This document shows, piece after piece, positions 26,675 through 34,283 of a DNA stretch of 64,000 bases (position 1 is the first letter of the stretch; each line of letters opens with the position of its first letter). The translations under genes were made by a program, and so were the position numbers. This stretch comes from Bacteroidota bacterium. GTDB taxonomy: Bacteria; Bacteroidota; Bacteroidia; Flavobacteriales_D; Crocinitomicaceae. The notes under the pieces are model-generated. The model had not been told where the DNA came from. It was given only the letters and a program-made list of their open reading frames with translations, and searched no databases. The DNA lies in NCBI GenBank assembly GCA_006226425.1, contig SBGX01000034.1, positions 1-64,000 on the forward strand, in the 5' to 3' direction.

Positions 26675-27322
26675 TTAATAATGATCTCCGCGCATGGCCA
26701 TTTCCATGCCTGTGAGGCTGCGATGGGTTCTTTTACCATACAACTCAATGTCGCGGGCTGCCTTGGCCTCTTTCACTTTTTCGGGTGGCACGCAGTGTTC
26801 GATCAATTTGAGGGAGTCAGCCCCGTTGAACACATAGACCGCGTTTGATTGCCCATTGTTATAGATGTGCGCCCGGGCGGTGTCCCCGGTACCAATTTTA
26901 CTGTCCACCTTATAACTGCTTCCGTCAGGCGTGTAGTGAATGTGAATTTGACATTTGTAATTGTTGAAAGGGACAGTAAACAGTATGTTCCCCCGATAAG
27001 CCCCCGACTTGTCCACTGAAAAACGAATACCCGTTGCCGGGTCCGGTTGAAACTCCATGTCCAGAACATTCCGTGCAAAATTAGCGTCCGGTCCTCTGAA
27101 TCCCAGAATGCCTGGCATGCGCTGCACCACCCTCGACTCATTCGCTTTCGCTTGCAGTTGCGCGACCCGTTGCTGCGAATTTCCGTGTTCGGCCACCTGG
27201 GCTAAATCCAGGTGTTTCTGCTCTGAATTCCTTTGTGCCACCCAGGAGATGGGAAGACTTTGTTCAACGTTCTTATCCGAATAATTTTGTTTGTCATGGA
27301 GCTGATGGATGAATGAGGGCAC
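26675..27322 (-). CDS. eCIS cargo-like protein with unknown C-terminal domain
   Basis: This 215-aa protein has an N-terminal low-complexity region (about 1-72) with the recurrent pattern of Bacteroidota proteins linked to extracellular contractile injection systems: MPSFIHQ start, polar Ser/Asn/Gln stretch, HGNSQQRVAQLQAKANES and VVQRMPG. In those proteins it precedes DUF4157 or a toxin domain. Here it leads to a domain of about 140 residues (QIHIHYTPDG; KIGTGDTARAHIYNNGQ; HCVPPEKVKEAKAARDIELYGK) that I do not recognise. No DUF4157 and no eCIS structural genes are present in the window. GC content looks higher than its neighbours. An effector role is inference. Confidence 0.6.
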   Translation of the reverse strand: MPSFIHQLHDKQNYSDKNVEQSLPISWVAQRNSEQKHLDLAQVAEHGNSQQRVAQLQAKANESRVVQRMPGILGFRGPDANFARNVLDMEFQPDPATGIRFSVDKSGAYRGNILFTVPFNNYKCQIHIHYTPDGSSYKVDSKIGTGDTARAHIYNNGQSNAVYVFNGADSLKLIEHCVPPEKVKEAKAARDIELYGKRTHRSLTGMEMAMRGDHY

Positions 27323-27428
27323 GAGTAGAGTTTTTGGGTGGTGGTGGGTGGTTTTTTACTATGTATGTAGTTTAACGGTTCTAAGCTAAGCGGATGTTTT
27401 AATGTGGCTTAGGTGTTGTTATAGGCAT

Positions 27429-29354
27429 TCAATATAGATTTTTAATCTCTTCAATCCACTCAGGTATCAAATATGTCTCACCAATTTTCTCCGCATATTT
27501 TTGAGCAAATTCAAACTTTATATTACCAATATCGAAGAATTTTTCAAGTAATTTTTGTCTACTGGGAGATAAATCAAGAGAAAAGTATGAGGCTTCTTCT
27601 GAGGGAGCTTCAATGCCATTGATTATTGGCTCAATTTCAGGGTAGTCAGACTCGAAATCTTTAAGTGTTTCATAAAACTGCTTCCCATTCAGGGAGTCTT
27701 CAATTTCTGTTTTTGGAGATACGGGATTAGAATCGACTTTAACTAAAGTAGTCTTTCTTTTAGCCTCAACATTTACAATGCGATAACAAAGAAGGTTCTT
27801 TAGGTCCGCCTTGACAGGATAGTTAACGAGTTCCGCATCAGTATCAGAGATCATAATTACCTTACCCTGTACTTCCTTTTTGAAATCCTCGTAGGCCACT
27901 TGAAGATTATTGTAAATTCGCTTTATTTCCGTTGCGCCTCCTACAGGTATTATTCTAAGTTTTTTTGATGATTTGATTTCTTCAAAGTACTTGTCGAAAT
28001 AAATCTTTTCCGAGGAACCTTCGCAAATCAACCAATTAAATGGCTCATCAGTTAAAATACTGGTGATAATTGATTGAGTGAAATCGTTAATGCTCTTTAG
28101 TCTTATATCATACGGCAATTGCCCCTTAGATTGTTTTATAGATTGTTTAATCGATTCTCGATAACTACTAACCCTTATTAAATCAAACTGATGATCATTG
28201 TTTTCTTTTGATTTTGTGATAACACTTACACAGCCATCTTCAATTGTTGGAATAAATCCATACCAATGAGTTGTAAACAATAATTGATTACACATTCCGC
28301 TCATTTCCGCCAATTTATTGAACTGATCGTAACAAGCGGACATATGAAGTGACGATTCAGGTTCGTCAATGGCTACAATTAATTTGTCCGTCTCACTTCT
28401 ATACTCCTTTAGGAATTGATAGGCCAATTCCATAATCGCCTTTTGCTTTTCTCCGGAGCTAAGCATACTTAAATCGAGCCAATGATCACCTTCTTTTTTA
28501 TGCAGTTTCCGGATGTTAAAGTATGCCTCGATAATTAACTTGTATACATCATGTTTTCTCAAGTTAACCTGTCTTTCACCACCAGTACGAAAGGCATATT
28601 CGCCAAGTGTAGCAGAAAGGCCATCGATAAACTCATTAAGATTTGCGTTTATTTCTTGAATTTTTGATTGAGGTACACACTTCGCTACAATGTCTTGTAA
28701 TGTTTCCCCCATCAATCCTTGAATCTCCCTTGTTTCTAATTGTGCAAAATTTTCTGGATCAATATCTTTTGGGATGTAGATGTAATCATACATTTCTATG
28801 ATTTCATCAAAAAGAGGTCGCAAGTTCTTTAAATATTCATCTTGTATTGTTTGATTTGTTTTATCGAAGCTCTCAACCAATATTTCTCCTAAGGATCTAT
28901 TGTTGAATATGCTGAGACTTGGAACATTGTCGTGTGATAATCCTAGAGGCAAAATGTAATAGTCGTCTTTGAATCTATCTCTTACTAGAACATCACGTTG
29001 TTCAACGAATGCATTGAAATGCGGTTTGTTTTGAGATAAGAAATCTGATTCTTCGCATTCCCAAACATAGTTGCTGATTTTTTCTGCGAGCTCTGTATTT
29101 TCTGCAATGCAATCTTTCTTCAATAAGAAAATTGGTACAATGTGAGGTCTCGTGGTTGAAAAACCACTTTTCTTAACAATAATATTGTGATTCCATGGCT
29201 TCTGATTAAAAACGCAATCAATCGCTTCAAGCACAGAACTTTTACCAATTCCATTGTTCCCGACTAGCCCACAATAAGAATGTCCGTTGCTAATTGGCAC
29301 GTAATTGATACCTGAATAAGTTTTAATGTTTCTTAGAATCGTTCCTATTATCAT
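27429..29354 (-). CDS. OLD-like AAA/ABC ATPase with TOPRIM-like C-terminal domain
   Basis: This 641-aa protein has an ABC-type ATPase split by a long insert: Walker A GNNGIGKS (32-39), signature LSSGEK (298-303), Walker B LIVAIDEPESSLH (about 325-337) and a switch His in TTHWYG (363). The C-terminal part (about 435-560) has TOPRIM/DUF4435-type acidic residues: E445 (ICEGSSEKIYF), and D504 and D506 (MISDTDAE). This layout is that of OLD nucleases and resembles fused AriA-AriB (PARIS) anti-phage proteins. No partner gene was recognised. AT-rich composition and the adjacent direct repeat suggest acquisition. An antiviral function is inferred from the family. Confidence 0.85.
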   Translation of the reverse strand: MIIGTILRNIKTYSGINYVPISNGHSYCGLVGNNGIGKSSVLEAIDCVFNQKPWNHNIIVKKSGFSTTRPHIVPIFLLKKDCIAENTELAEKISNYVWECEESDFLSQNKPHFNAFVEQRDVLVRDRFKDDYYILPLGLSHDNVPSLSIFNNRSLGEILVESFDKTNQTIQDEYLKNLRPLFDEIIEMYDYIYIPKDIDPENFAQLETREIQGLMGETLQDIVAKCVPQSKIQEINANLNEFIDGLSATLGEYAFRTGGERQVNLRKHDVYKLIIEAYFNIRKLHKKEGDHWLDLSMLSSGEKQKAIMELAYQFLKEYRSETDKLIVAIDEPESSLHMSACYDQFNKLAEMSGMCNQLLFTTHWYGFIPTIEDGCVSVITKSKENNDHQFDLIRVSSYRESIKQSIKQSKGQLPYDIRLKSINDFTQSIITSILTDEPFNWLICEGSSEKIYFDKYFEEIKSSKKLRIIPVGGATEIKRIYNNLQVAYEDFKKEVQGKVIMISDTDAELVNYPVKADLKNLLCYRIVNVEAKRKTTLVKVDSNPVSPKTEIEDSLNGKQFYETLKDFESDYPEIEPIINGIEAPSEEASYFSLDLSPSRQKLLEKFFDIGNIKFEFAQKYAEKIGETYLIPEWIEEIKNLY

Positions 29355-29424
29355 TTTACTGGTTTAATATTGTCTCTAACAGCGATCTCACCTCCCAATA
29401 ATACAAAGCACACAAGCAATTATT

Positions 29425-29454
29425 CGTCTCTAAACGTTTAAAAACGGATAATAA
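29425..29454 (+). repeat. Right copy of 30-bp direct repeat
   Basis: This is the partner of the copy at 24937-24966 (26 of 30 identical, same orientation). It lies 71 bases upstream of the OLD-like gene start and one base from the terminator of the ureide operon. It contains the perfect palindrome TAAACGTTTA. Confidence 0.65.
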
Positions 29455-29483
29455 AAAAAGCCCGTCTATTTAGACGGGCTTTT
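29453..29483 (-). terminator. Intrinsic terminator of the ureide operon
   Basis: A 13-bp perfect inverted repeat (AAAAGCCCGTCTA / TAGACGGGCTTTT, arms 29456-29468 and 29471-29483) is followed on the minus strand by more T residues. It lies 26 bases past the stop of the CitE-like gene. The + strand side also has Ts, so it may act in both directions. Confidence 0.92.
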
Positions 29484-29508
29484 GTGTTCTATCAAGAAAC
29501 GATCAATC

Positions 29509-30948
29509 CTATTTTTGTTGTCGGCGGCCTTCCAGAATTTTGAGGAAGGAACGCGACTGGATTTCTTCGATGGTGAGTCCGGTGGCGAGCACATCTTCCA
29601 TGGAGATCGCCCCACAGTTCATGGCGCGGAGGAAGTAGTTCAACAGGCCCTGTCCGGTGGCGGCGTCATCGAAAACGTCATCTGTCAGGGTGGCACGTGC
29701 AGCTTTTTCGACAAAGGCCTTCAAACGTTTGGCAGCGTCTTCATAGCTTTCCAGGAAGAAGGAATAGACGGCGGCATAACGCATCGGGAATTGCGCCGGG
29801 TTGAGGTCCCATCCCTGGTACAATCCTTTCCATAAGGAATAACGTGTGTGATTGTAGGCTTTTCGCCAGCTACGGTGAACGACGGCCTTGTTTTCGGCAA
29901 TCTGCTCAGCGGTTAATTTCTTTCCACGGTGTGGTCCGATCGGCATGACGTTGGTGGCACCATCCGATAACCAGATTCCGGTAGCTCCCAAAGACACTTT
30001 CATGAAGTGGTGGGCGAAATCGCAGACAGCGTGCCCCATGTCCTGGTACTTGGCCGTGATGTTACATGCTGCGGTATAATCGTAAGTTCCGAAAGCAGTG
30101 GCGATCATGCGCCCTTTGGAGGCAAGCACAAACTTGCGCAGCGGATTTTTTCCTTCGCTGTCGATGACAGCCTGGGTGGTTTCCACCATCATTTCCATTT
30201 TCAGGCTTCCGGCTTCCAAACCATTATTGGCTTCCAGGATTTCGAAAAGAGTGACCAGCGCTTCGATTTGCTGTGGAATCGTCACTTTTGGGAGCATGAC
30301 GACAAAGTTCTCCGGCAATTGTCCTCCGGAAGCTTCTAACAGGGTAGAAACAAAAATGTCCAGCGTACGCATCCCGCGTTCTTTCAAATCTTCTGTAAAA
30401 GGCTTGATCCGAATCCCAATGAAAGGAGGGAGGCTGTTGTTTTTGATCCCTTCAGCCACCTCTTTGGCTGCTCTTTCAGCCGTGGCATCTTCCTCTTCCC
30501 AGGAGCGGTTTCCGAAACCATCCTCAAAATCGATGCGGAAATCTTCCAGGGCTTCTGTCTTCAATTTCTGAATGACTTTGTTGTAAGTCGTATAAGCCAA
30601 CCAGGCACTGTGCTCACGACGTTTGTGTTCGTCCATTTTGCCCAGTTTCTTGTTCAATTTTTCGATTTTGTCCGCTTTGGTCGGCAGATCTTCGTGTCCT
30701 GGAAGTTGGATCGCCTGTGCGAATTCCACGAAATTCTCTGCATTGGCGAGGAAAGTCTTCAGGGCTGCCTGTCCCATTTTTTCAGCGATGGTCGAACTAA
30801 AAAGGTCCGCCCCTCCATAGACGGTGTGTACTGGTTGACGATCCGAACGGTCGCCCGGATAAACGCGTTGAAAAGCTTTGTTCGATCTTCCCAACTTGGT
30901 CATGACCGCTTTCAGCTCCTTGGATGGTATTGTTTGTTTCATTGTCAT
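29509..30948 (-). CDS. CitE-like (HpcH/HpaI superfamily, DUF6986-type) aldolase/lyase
   Basis: This protein of about 479 aa has the CitE/malyl-CoA-lyase-type barrel signatures DFRIDFEDGFGNRSW, VMLPKV, MMVETTQAVID and ATAFGTYDYTAACNI. It is longer than CitE and is similar to proteins often labelled phosphoenolpyruvate kinase or DUF6986, which I recall from purine-degradation loci. CitE-like enzymes can condense glyoxylate with acetyl-CoA to malate, so in this operon it may remove glyoxylate released from ureidoglycolate; that reaction is inference. Starts at 30948 or 30942 (MTMKQT) are preferred because an upstream start at 30996 would overlap uraH. It is the last gene of the ureide operon. 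Confidence 0.8.
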   Translation of the reverse strand: MTMKQTIPSKELKAVMTKLGRSNKAFQRVYPGDRSDRQPVHTVYGGADLFSSTIAEKMGQAALKTFLANAENFVEFAQAIQLPGHEDLPTKADKIEKLNKKLGKMDEHKRREHSAWLAYTTYNKVIQKLKTEALEDFRIDFEDGFGNRSWEEEDATAERAAKEVAEGIKNNSLPPFIGIRIKPFTEDLKERGMRTLDIFVSTLLEASGGQLPENFVVMLPKVTIPQQIEALVTLFEILEANNGLEAGSLKMEMMVETTQAVIDSEGKNPLRKFVLASKGRMIATAFGTYDYTAACNITAKYQDMGHAVCDFAHHFMKVSLGATGIWLSDGATNVMPIGPHRGKKLTAEQIAENKAVVHRSWRKAYNHTRYSLWKGLYQGWDLNPAQFPMRYAAVYSFFLESYEDAAKRLKAFVEKAARATLTDDVFDDAATGQGLLNYFLRAMNCGAISMEDVLATGLTIEEIQSRSFLKILEGRRQQK

Positions 30949-30967
30949 TTTTTTCTGTGATAAATAA

Positions 30968-31306
30968 TTAGCTGCCCCGGTAAGTGCTGTATCCAAAGGG
31001 ATTCAACAAGAGGGGAATATGATAATGCGGGTCGTTTCCTACTTCAAAATCGATGCTGACACTTGGGTACAGTCCTTTGGTTCCAATGGATTGGTAGTAG
31101 CCTCCGGTATCGAAGACGAGGCGATAAACACCGGGAGTCAGGCGAACAAAGTCTTCCAATAAACCGGGTAAACGTCCGTCATCATTGGTTTTTCCGGAAC
31201 CGATGGTTTCCCATTCATTCCCTGATTTTTGTTGCAATTCGATGGAAACTCCACGTGCAGGTTTCCCGAGTGAAGTGTCCAGAATGTGGGTGGTAATTTG
31301 ACTCAT
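30968..31306 (-). CDS. uraH: 5-hydroxyisourate hydrolase (transthyretin-like)
   Basis: This 112-aa protein hydrolyses 5-hydroxyisourate, the urate oxidase product, to OHCU. It shows the family hallmarks: N-terminal THILDTSLGKPARGV, internal GVYRLVFDTGGYY, HYHIPLLLNPFGYSTYRGS (the C-terminal YRGS tetrapeptide separates it from vertebrate transthyretin). It lacks an N-terminal export signal. Its start overlaps the uraD stop by 4 bases. Confidence 0.96.
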   Translation of the reverse strand: MSQITTHILDTSLGKPARGVSIELQQKSGNEWETIGSGKTNDDGRLPGLLEDFVRLTPGVYRLVFDTGGYYQSIGTKGLYPSVSIDFEVGNDPHYHIPLLLNPFGYSTYRGS

Positions 31307-31806
31307 GCGATTAGTTTTTTCAGTCTGATGTGGGTGATTTTATGTTGTTCTCCGCGGGCGATCTTGAATTCTGTTTCCGCTTCATTGTTCATGCGAGAGT
31401 TCAGGATGTCCAGCATTTCGTCGGCTGATTTACCAGTGGCACAGACGATGAAGATGTACCCGTAGCGTTTTTCATACTCCTGATTGCCAGTAGCGAGAGC
31501 CTCGATGGTACTTTGGGAAGCGGCATCCACACCGGATTGCTCGTTCCCGGCCCAGCTTTTAGTGGCGGCATATTTTTTAGCCAGACTTTTAACATCCCCG
31601 ATTTTCGGATGCCCGGCAAAGGCTTCCAGGGTATCTTCGGGGCCACATTGTTCCCAGCTTTGGTCTGCCGCCCACAGGAGGGCCTGTAGGGAAGAGTAGG
31701 GGCGTTGCTTGCTGACCTGACTCGCCCATTTTTCAGAAGCACAGCATTGATAAAGACTGTCAAAAGCTTCTTTTTCAGAGAGTTGATTGAATTCTTCTAA
31801 GGTCAT
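31303..31806 (-). CDS. uraD: OHCU decarboxylase
   Basis: This 167-aa all-helical enzyme decarboxylates 2-oxo-4-hydroxy-4-carboxy-5-ureidoimidazoline to S-allantoin. Visible family motifs are FNQLSEKEAF, the catalytic-His region FAGHPKIGD, and FIVCATGKSADEMLDIL with a conserved NNEAETEFKIARGEQHKIT tail. It lies 3 bases after alc and overlaps uraH by 4 bases, consistent with translational coupling of the UraD-UraH pair. Confidence 0.95.
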   Translation of the reverse strand: MTLEEFNQLSEKEAFDSLYQCCASEKWASQVSKQRPYSSLQALLWAADQSWEQCGPEDTLEAFAGHPKIGDVKSLAKKYAATKSWAGNEQSGVDAASQSTIEALATGNQEYEKRYGYIFIVCATGKSADEMLDILNSRMNNEAETEFKIARGEQHKITHIRLKKLIA

Positions 31807-31809
31807 GCT

Positions 31810-32838
31810 TTAGCTTTTAACGATATTTCCGAAGAGACGCAGGCGACTCACTCCTCCATCTGGGAAAATATTAAGACGGATGTGGCTGATCTTGCCATGC
31901 GATTGAATCTCACTTTGATAGGGATGTTCGTGATCGGCTTGTAACTTCACTTCTGGAAGGATGTTCTGCCAGGGAAGATTCGGACTTTCCCAGTCGGTAC
32001 TAGCTTCGTCTTCGACAAAAATTCCCTCAATGGAGCAGCGATCCGGATAATTTCCTTTGAAATGACAAGTGTCTACCAGAGCAGAGTTTACGATCCCTGG
32101 GTGTGCCAGTCGAACGATGACCCAATCCCGGTTGTTTGGAGTTCGGTTGCGTTTGGTTTCCCAGCCATCCCCCATATTCACACCGCGTCCGGGCATGATC
32201 AGGTTATCCATGTGGCTAAAGAACATGTCGTTGCACAAAATGGATTTTCCTCCATTCGTGGCTGCGATCAAATCAATTTCTTCATTCTCATTGACTTCAT
32301 CCCAGTTGCGGATCACTTCTCCGTAGACTTTCAAACGGGCAACCCCTCCATCCGGGTAAATATGCAGTCGGACGTGGCTGTAAATGGCTTCGTCATCGAT
32401 CTCGAAAAAATGCTGACTTCCTGGATTCAGTGGAGACTTTGGAAGAATCTCTTCCCATGGACAATCGTCTGACTGAAGAACATCAATACTCGGATCACCA
32501 CTCATGTAACAGGCTTCCAAAGAAGCATGCGGAGGGTGATTTCCCAAAAAGTGATTGGTATCGATATCGACTCCACGAATTTTTCCGGAAGCGCCCAGTT
32601 TCAGGATGCACCAGTCATGTCCGGAAACCCGTTTTCTACGGGATTCCCAACCGTCCATCCACTTCCCGCGATCGGTGTATTTATCTGCGATAAAAATTCC
32701 ACGTCCCGGTTTGACCAGGTTTTCCATTTCCGCAAAGAAATCATCGCTGCAAACAAGGGCTTTTCCCCCCAGTTTTTCGGAGGCAAGGTCGATCAATTGT
32801 GTGAAGCTTGGTGCTGTTTCCAGTTGCTGTTGTTCCAT
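31810..32838 (-). CDS. alc: Allantoicase
   Basis: This 342-aa enzyme hydrolyses allantoate to ureidoglycolate and urea. It consists of two homologous jelly-roll domains: the first with CSDDFFAEMENLVKPGRG, DTNHFLGNHPPHASLEACY and IYPDGGVARLKVYG; the second with CNDMFFSHMDNLIMPGRG, DTCHFKGNYPDRCSIEGIF and IFPDGGVSRLRLFG. It is located between allB and uraD in the operon. Use of allantoicase fits a urea-releasing route rather than AllC-type ammonia release. Confidence 0.96.
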   Translation of the reverse strand: MEQQQLETAPSFTQLIDLASEKLGGKALVCSDDFFAEMENLVKPGRGIFIADKYTDRGKWMDGWESRRKRVSGHDWCILKLGASGKIRGVDIDTNHFLGNHPPHASLEACYMSGDPSIDVLQSDDCPWEEILPKSPLNPGSQHFFEIDDEAIYSHVRLHIYPDGGVARLKVYGEVIRNWDEVNENEEIDLIAATNGGKSILCNDMFFSHMDNLIMPGRGVNMGDGWETKRNRTPNNRDWVIVRLAHPGIVNSALVDTCHFKGNYPDRCSIEGIFVEDEASTDWESPNLPWQNILPEVKLQADHEHPYQSEIQSHGKISHIRLNIFPDGGVSRLRLFGNIVKS

Positions 32839-32864
32839 TGAAATAATTTATGAAAGAGTTGAAA

Positions 32865-34223
32865 TTACTTGTTTAGTAAGACATTTCCAAGTGGCTGGGA
32901 GACAAAATTTCCCTGATCAAAAACTTGATGACCACCCAGATAACATTCATGAACGACTCCATACAAAGTTTCCCCAATGTAAGGGCTTACTGGGTGTCGG
33001 TAGTGAATGTCCATTGATTGAACTTTAAATTGTGCTTCGGGGTCCCAAACGACCAAATCGGCCCGGGCTCCTTCGGAAATGTGTCCTTTTTGCTCCTGGA
33101 TTCCCAGGAAACGGGCGACCTGTTCAGCCATCAGAAAAGCCAGTTTTTCGAGCGGAAGCTGATGTTTTTTTCCTGCGGTCCACACCACTGGAAGCGCAAA
33201 CTGAATGGAGGAAATACCACCCCAGGCCTTGAGCAGGTTTCCACTTTCGATTTCCTTAATGGAAGGCGGTGCAGGGGAGTGATCGGTCACGATAAAATCG
33301 ATTGTTCCGTCCAGTACGGCTTCCCAAAGCAAGTCATTGTTGGCCTTTTCCCGGATTGGAGGAGCACATTTATAGAGTGTGTTTCCATCCGGAATGTCCT
33401 CGGCATTAAAATAGAGGTATTGCGGACAGGTCTCTACCGTCAAAGGAAGTCCTTCGGCTTTGGCCTGGCGAATTTCATCGAGTGTATTGGCAGAAGACAA
33501 GTGTACGATGTGCACAGGTGTTTGGTACTTGCGACAAAGTCGGATCATGAGTCGAACAGCATCATCTTCCCAGGATTTAGGCCGGGAATTCAAGTAGGCT
33601 TCGTAAGAGTTGGGGTTTTGTTTAAGGAGATCAAGTCCGGCATGTTCCTGGTCCAGCTCGCAGTGGGCGAGTAGGGGCTTTTGAAAACGACTTAGAATTT
33701 CCAGCCCTCGTTCCAGCTCTTCTTCATTGACATTCGGAAACTCATCGATGCCTGAATGGGTCAAAAAAGCTTTGATTCCGAAAACACCGGCTTTTAGTAA
33801 ATCTTCGAGTTGATCCAGGTTGTCCGGAACAATTCCACCCCAAAAACCGCAATCACAATACAACTTCCCTTCGGAAGCCCGTTGTTTGTCCAAAAAAGTG
33901 GCGGTATCAATAGTCACAGGACTCGAATTCAGGGGCATATCGATCAGCGTCGTGATCCCTCCGGAAATAGCTGCTTTGGTCATGCTTTCAAAACCTTCCC
34001 ACTCCGTTCGTCCGGGTTCATTGATGTGCACATGGGAGTCAATGATACCGGGCATTACCACTAAATCGTTTAAGTCCTTCACCGTCAGTTGCTCTCCCTG
34101 ATATTTTCCGGGGATAAGCTTTGAAATCAGGCCATCTTTGACTATCATTGTTCCGTCAAAGAAGCCGTTTTTTAGCAAGATTCGGGAACTGTACAGCCCG
34201 AATTCAGGTGACGACTGCTTCAT
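32865..34223 (-). CDS. allB: Allantoinase
   Basis: This 452-aa cyclic amidohydrolase opens allantoin to allantoate. Metal site: GIIDSHVHINEPGRTEWEGFE (first His pair), carboxylated Lys in GIKAFLTHSG, HCELD, IVHLSSA and IVTDHSPAP. The HINEPGRTEWEG segment is specific to allantoinases among the dihydroorotase-like proteins. It is the first gene of the ureide operon. The perfect palindrome at 34227 lies 3 bases before its start codon, so a bound repressor would block transcription or early elongation. Confidence 0.95.
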   Translation of the reverse strand: MKQSSPEFGLYSSRILLKNGFFDGTMIVKDGLISKLIPGKYQGEQLTVKDLNDLVVMPGIIDSHVHINEPGRTEWEGFESMTKAAISGGITTLIDMPLNSSPVTIDTATFLDKQRASEGKLYCDCGFWGGIVPDNLDQLEDLLKAGVFGIKAFLTHSGIDEFPNVNEEELERGLEILSRFQKPLLAHCELDQEHAGLDLLKQNPNSYEAYLNSRPKSWEDDAVRLMIRLCRKYQTPVHIVHLSSANTLDEIRQAKAEGLPLTVETCPQYLYFNAEDIPDGNTLYKCAPPIREKANNDLLWEAVLDGTIDFIVTDHSPAPPSIKEIESGNLLKAWGGISSIQFALPVVWTAGKKHQLPLEKLAFLMAEQVARFLGIQEQKGHISEGARADLVVWDPEAQFKVQSMDIHYRHPVSPYIGETLYGVVHECYLGGHQVFDQGNFVSQPLGNVLLNK

Positions 34224-34226
34224 GTT

Positions 34227-34240
34227 GCTAAACGTTTAGC
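34227..34240. promoter_or_regulatory. Perfect palindromic operator between allB and puuD
   Basis: GCTAAACGTTTAGC is a perfect 14-base palindrome in the 60-base gap between divergent allB and puuD. It matches the site upstream of the pyrimidine operon at 18833 at 13 of 14 bases, with an added shared TT before it. It could control both directions. Confidence 0.7.
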
Positions 34241-34283
34241 ACAAAGATAAGAAAGTTCGAGTAAGGACCTTAAATTTAATGTA

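Noticed and set aside
6220-27386. Shared AACGGTTCTAA upstream of the propeller kinase (6224-6234) and the eCIS-like gene (27374-27384)
   Set aside because: An 11-base match in AT-rich intergenic DNA is expected by chance in 64 kb and the flanks do not agree.
29509-30996. Calling the CitE-like gene a malate synthase
   Set aside because: Length and motifs are those of CitE/HpcH-like proteins and not of AceB or GlcB; malate formation is only a hypothesis.
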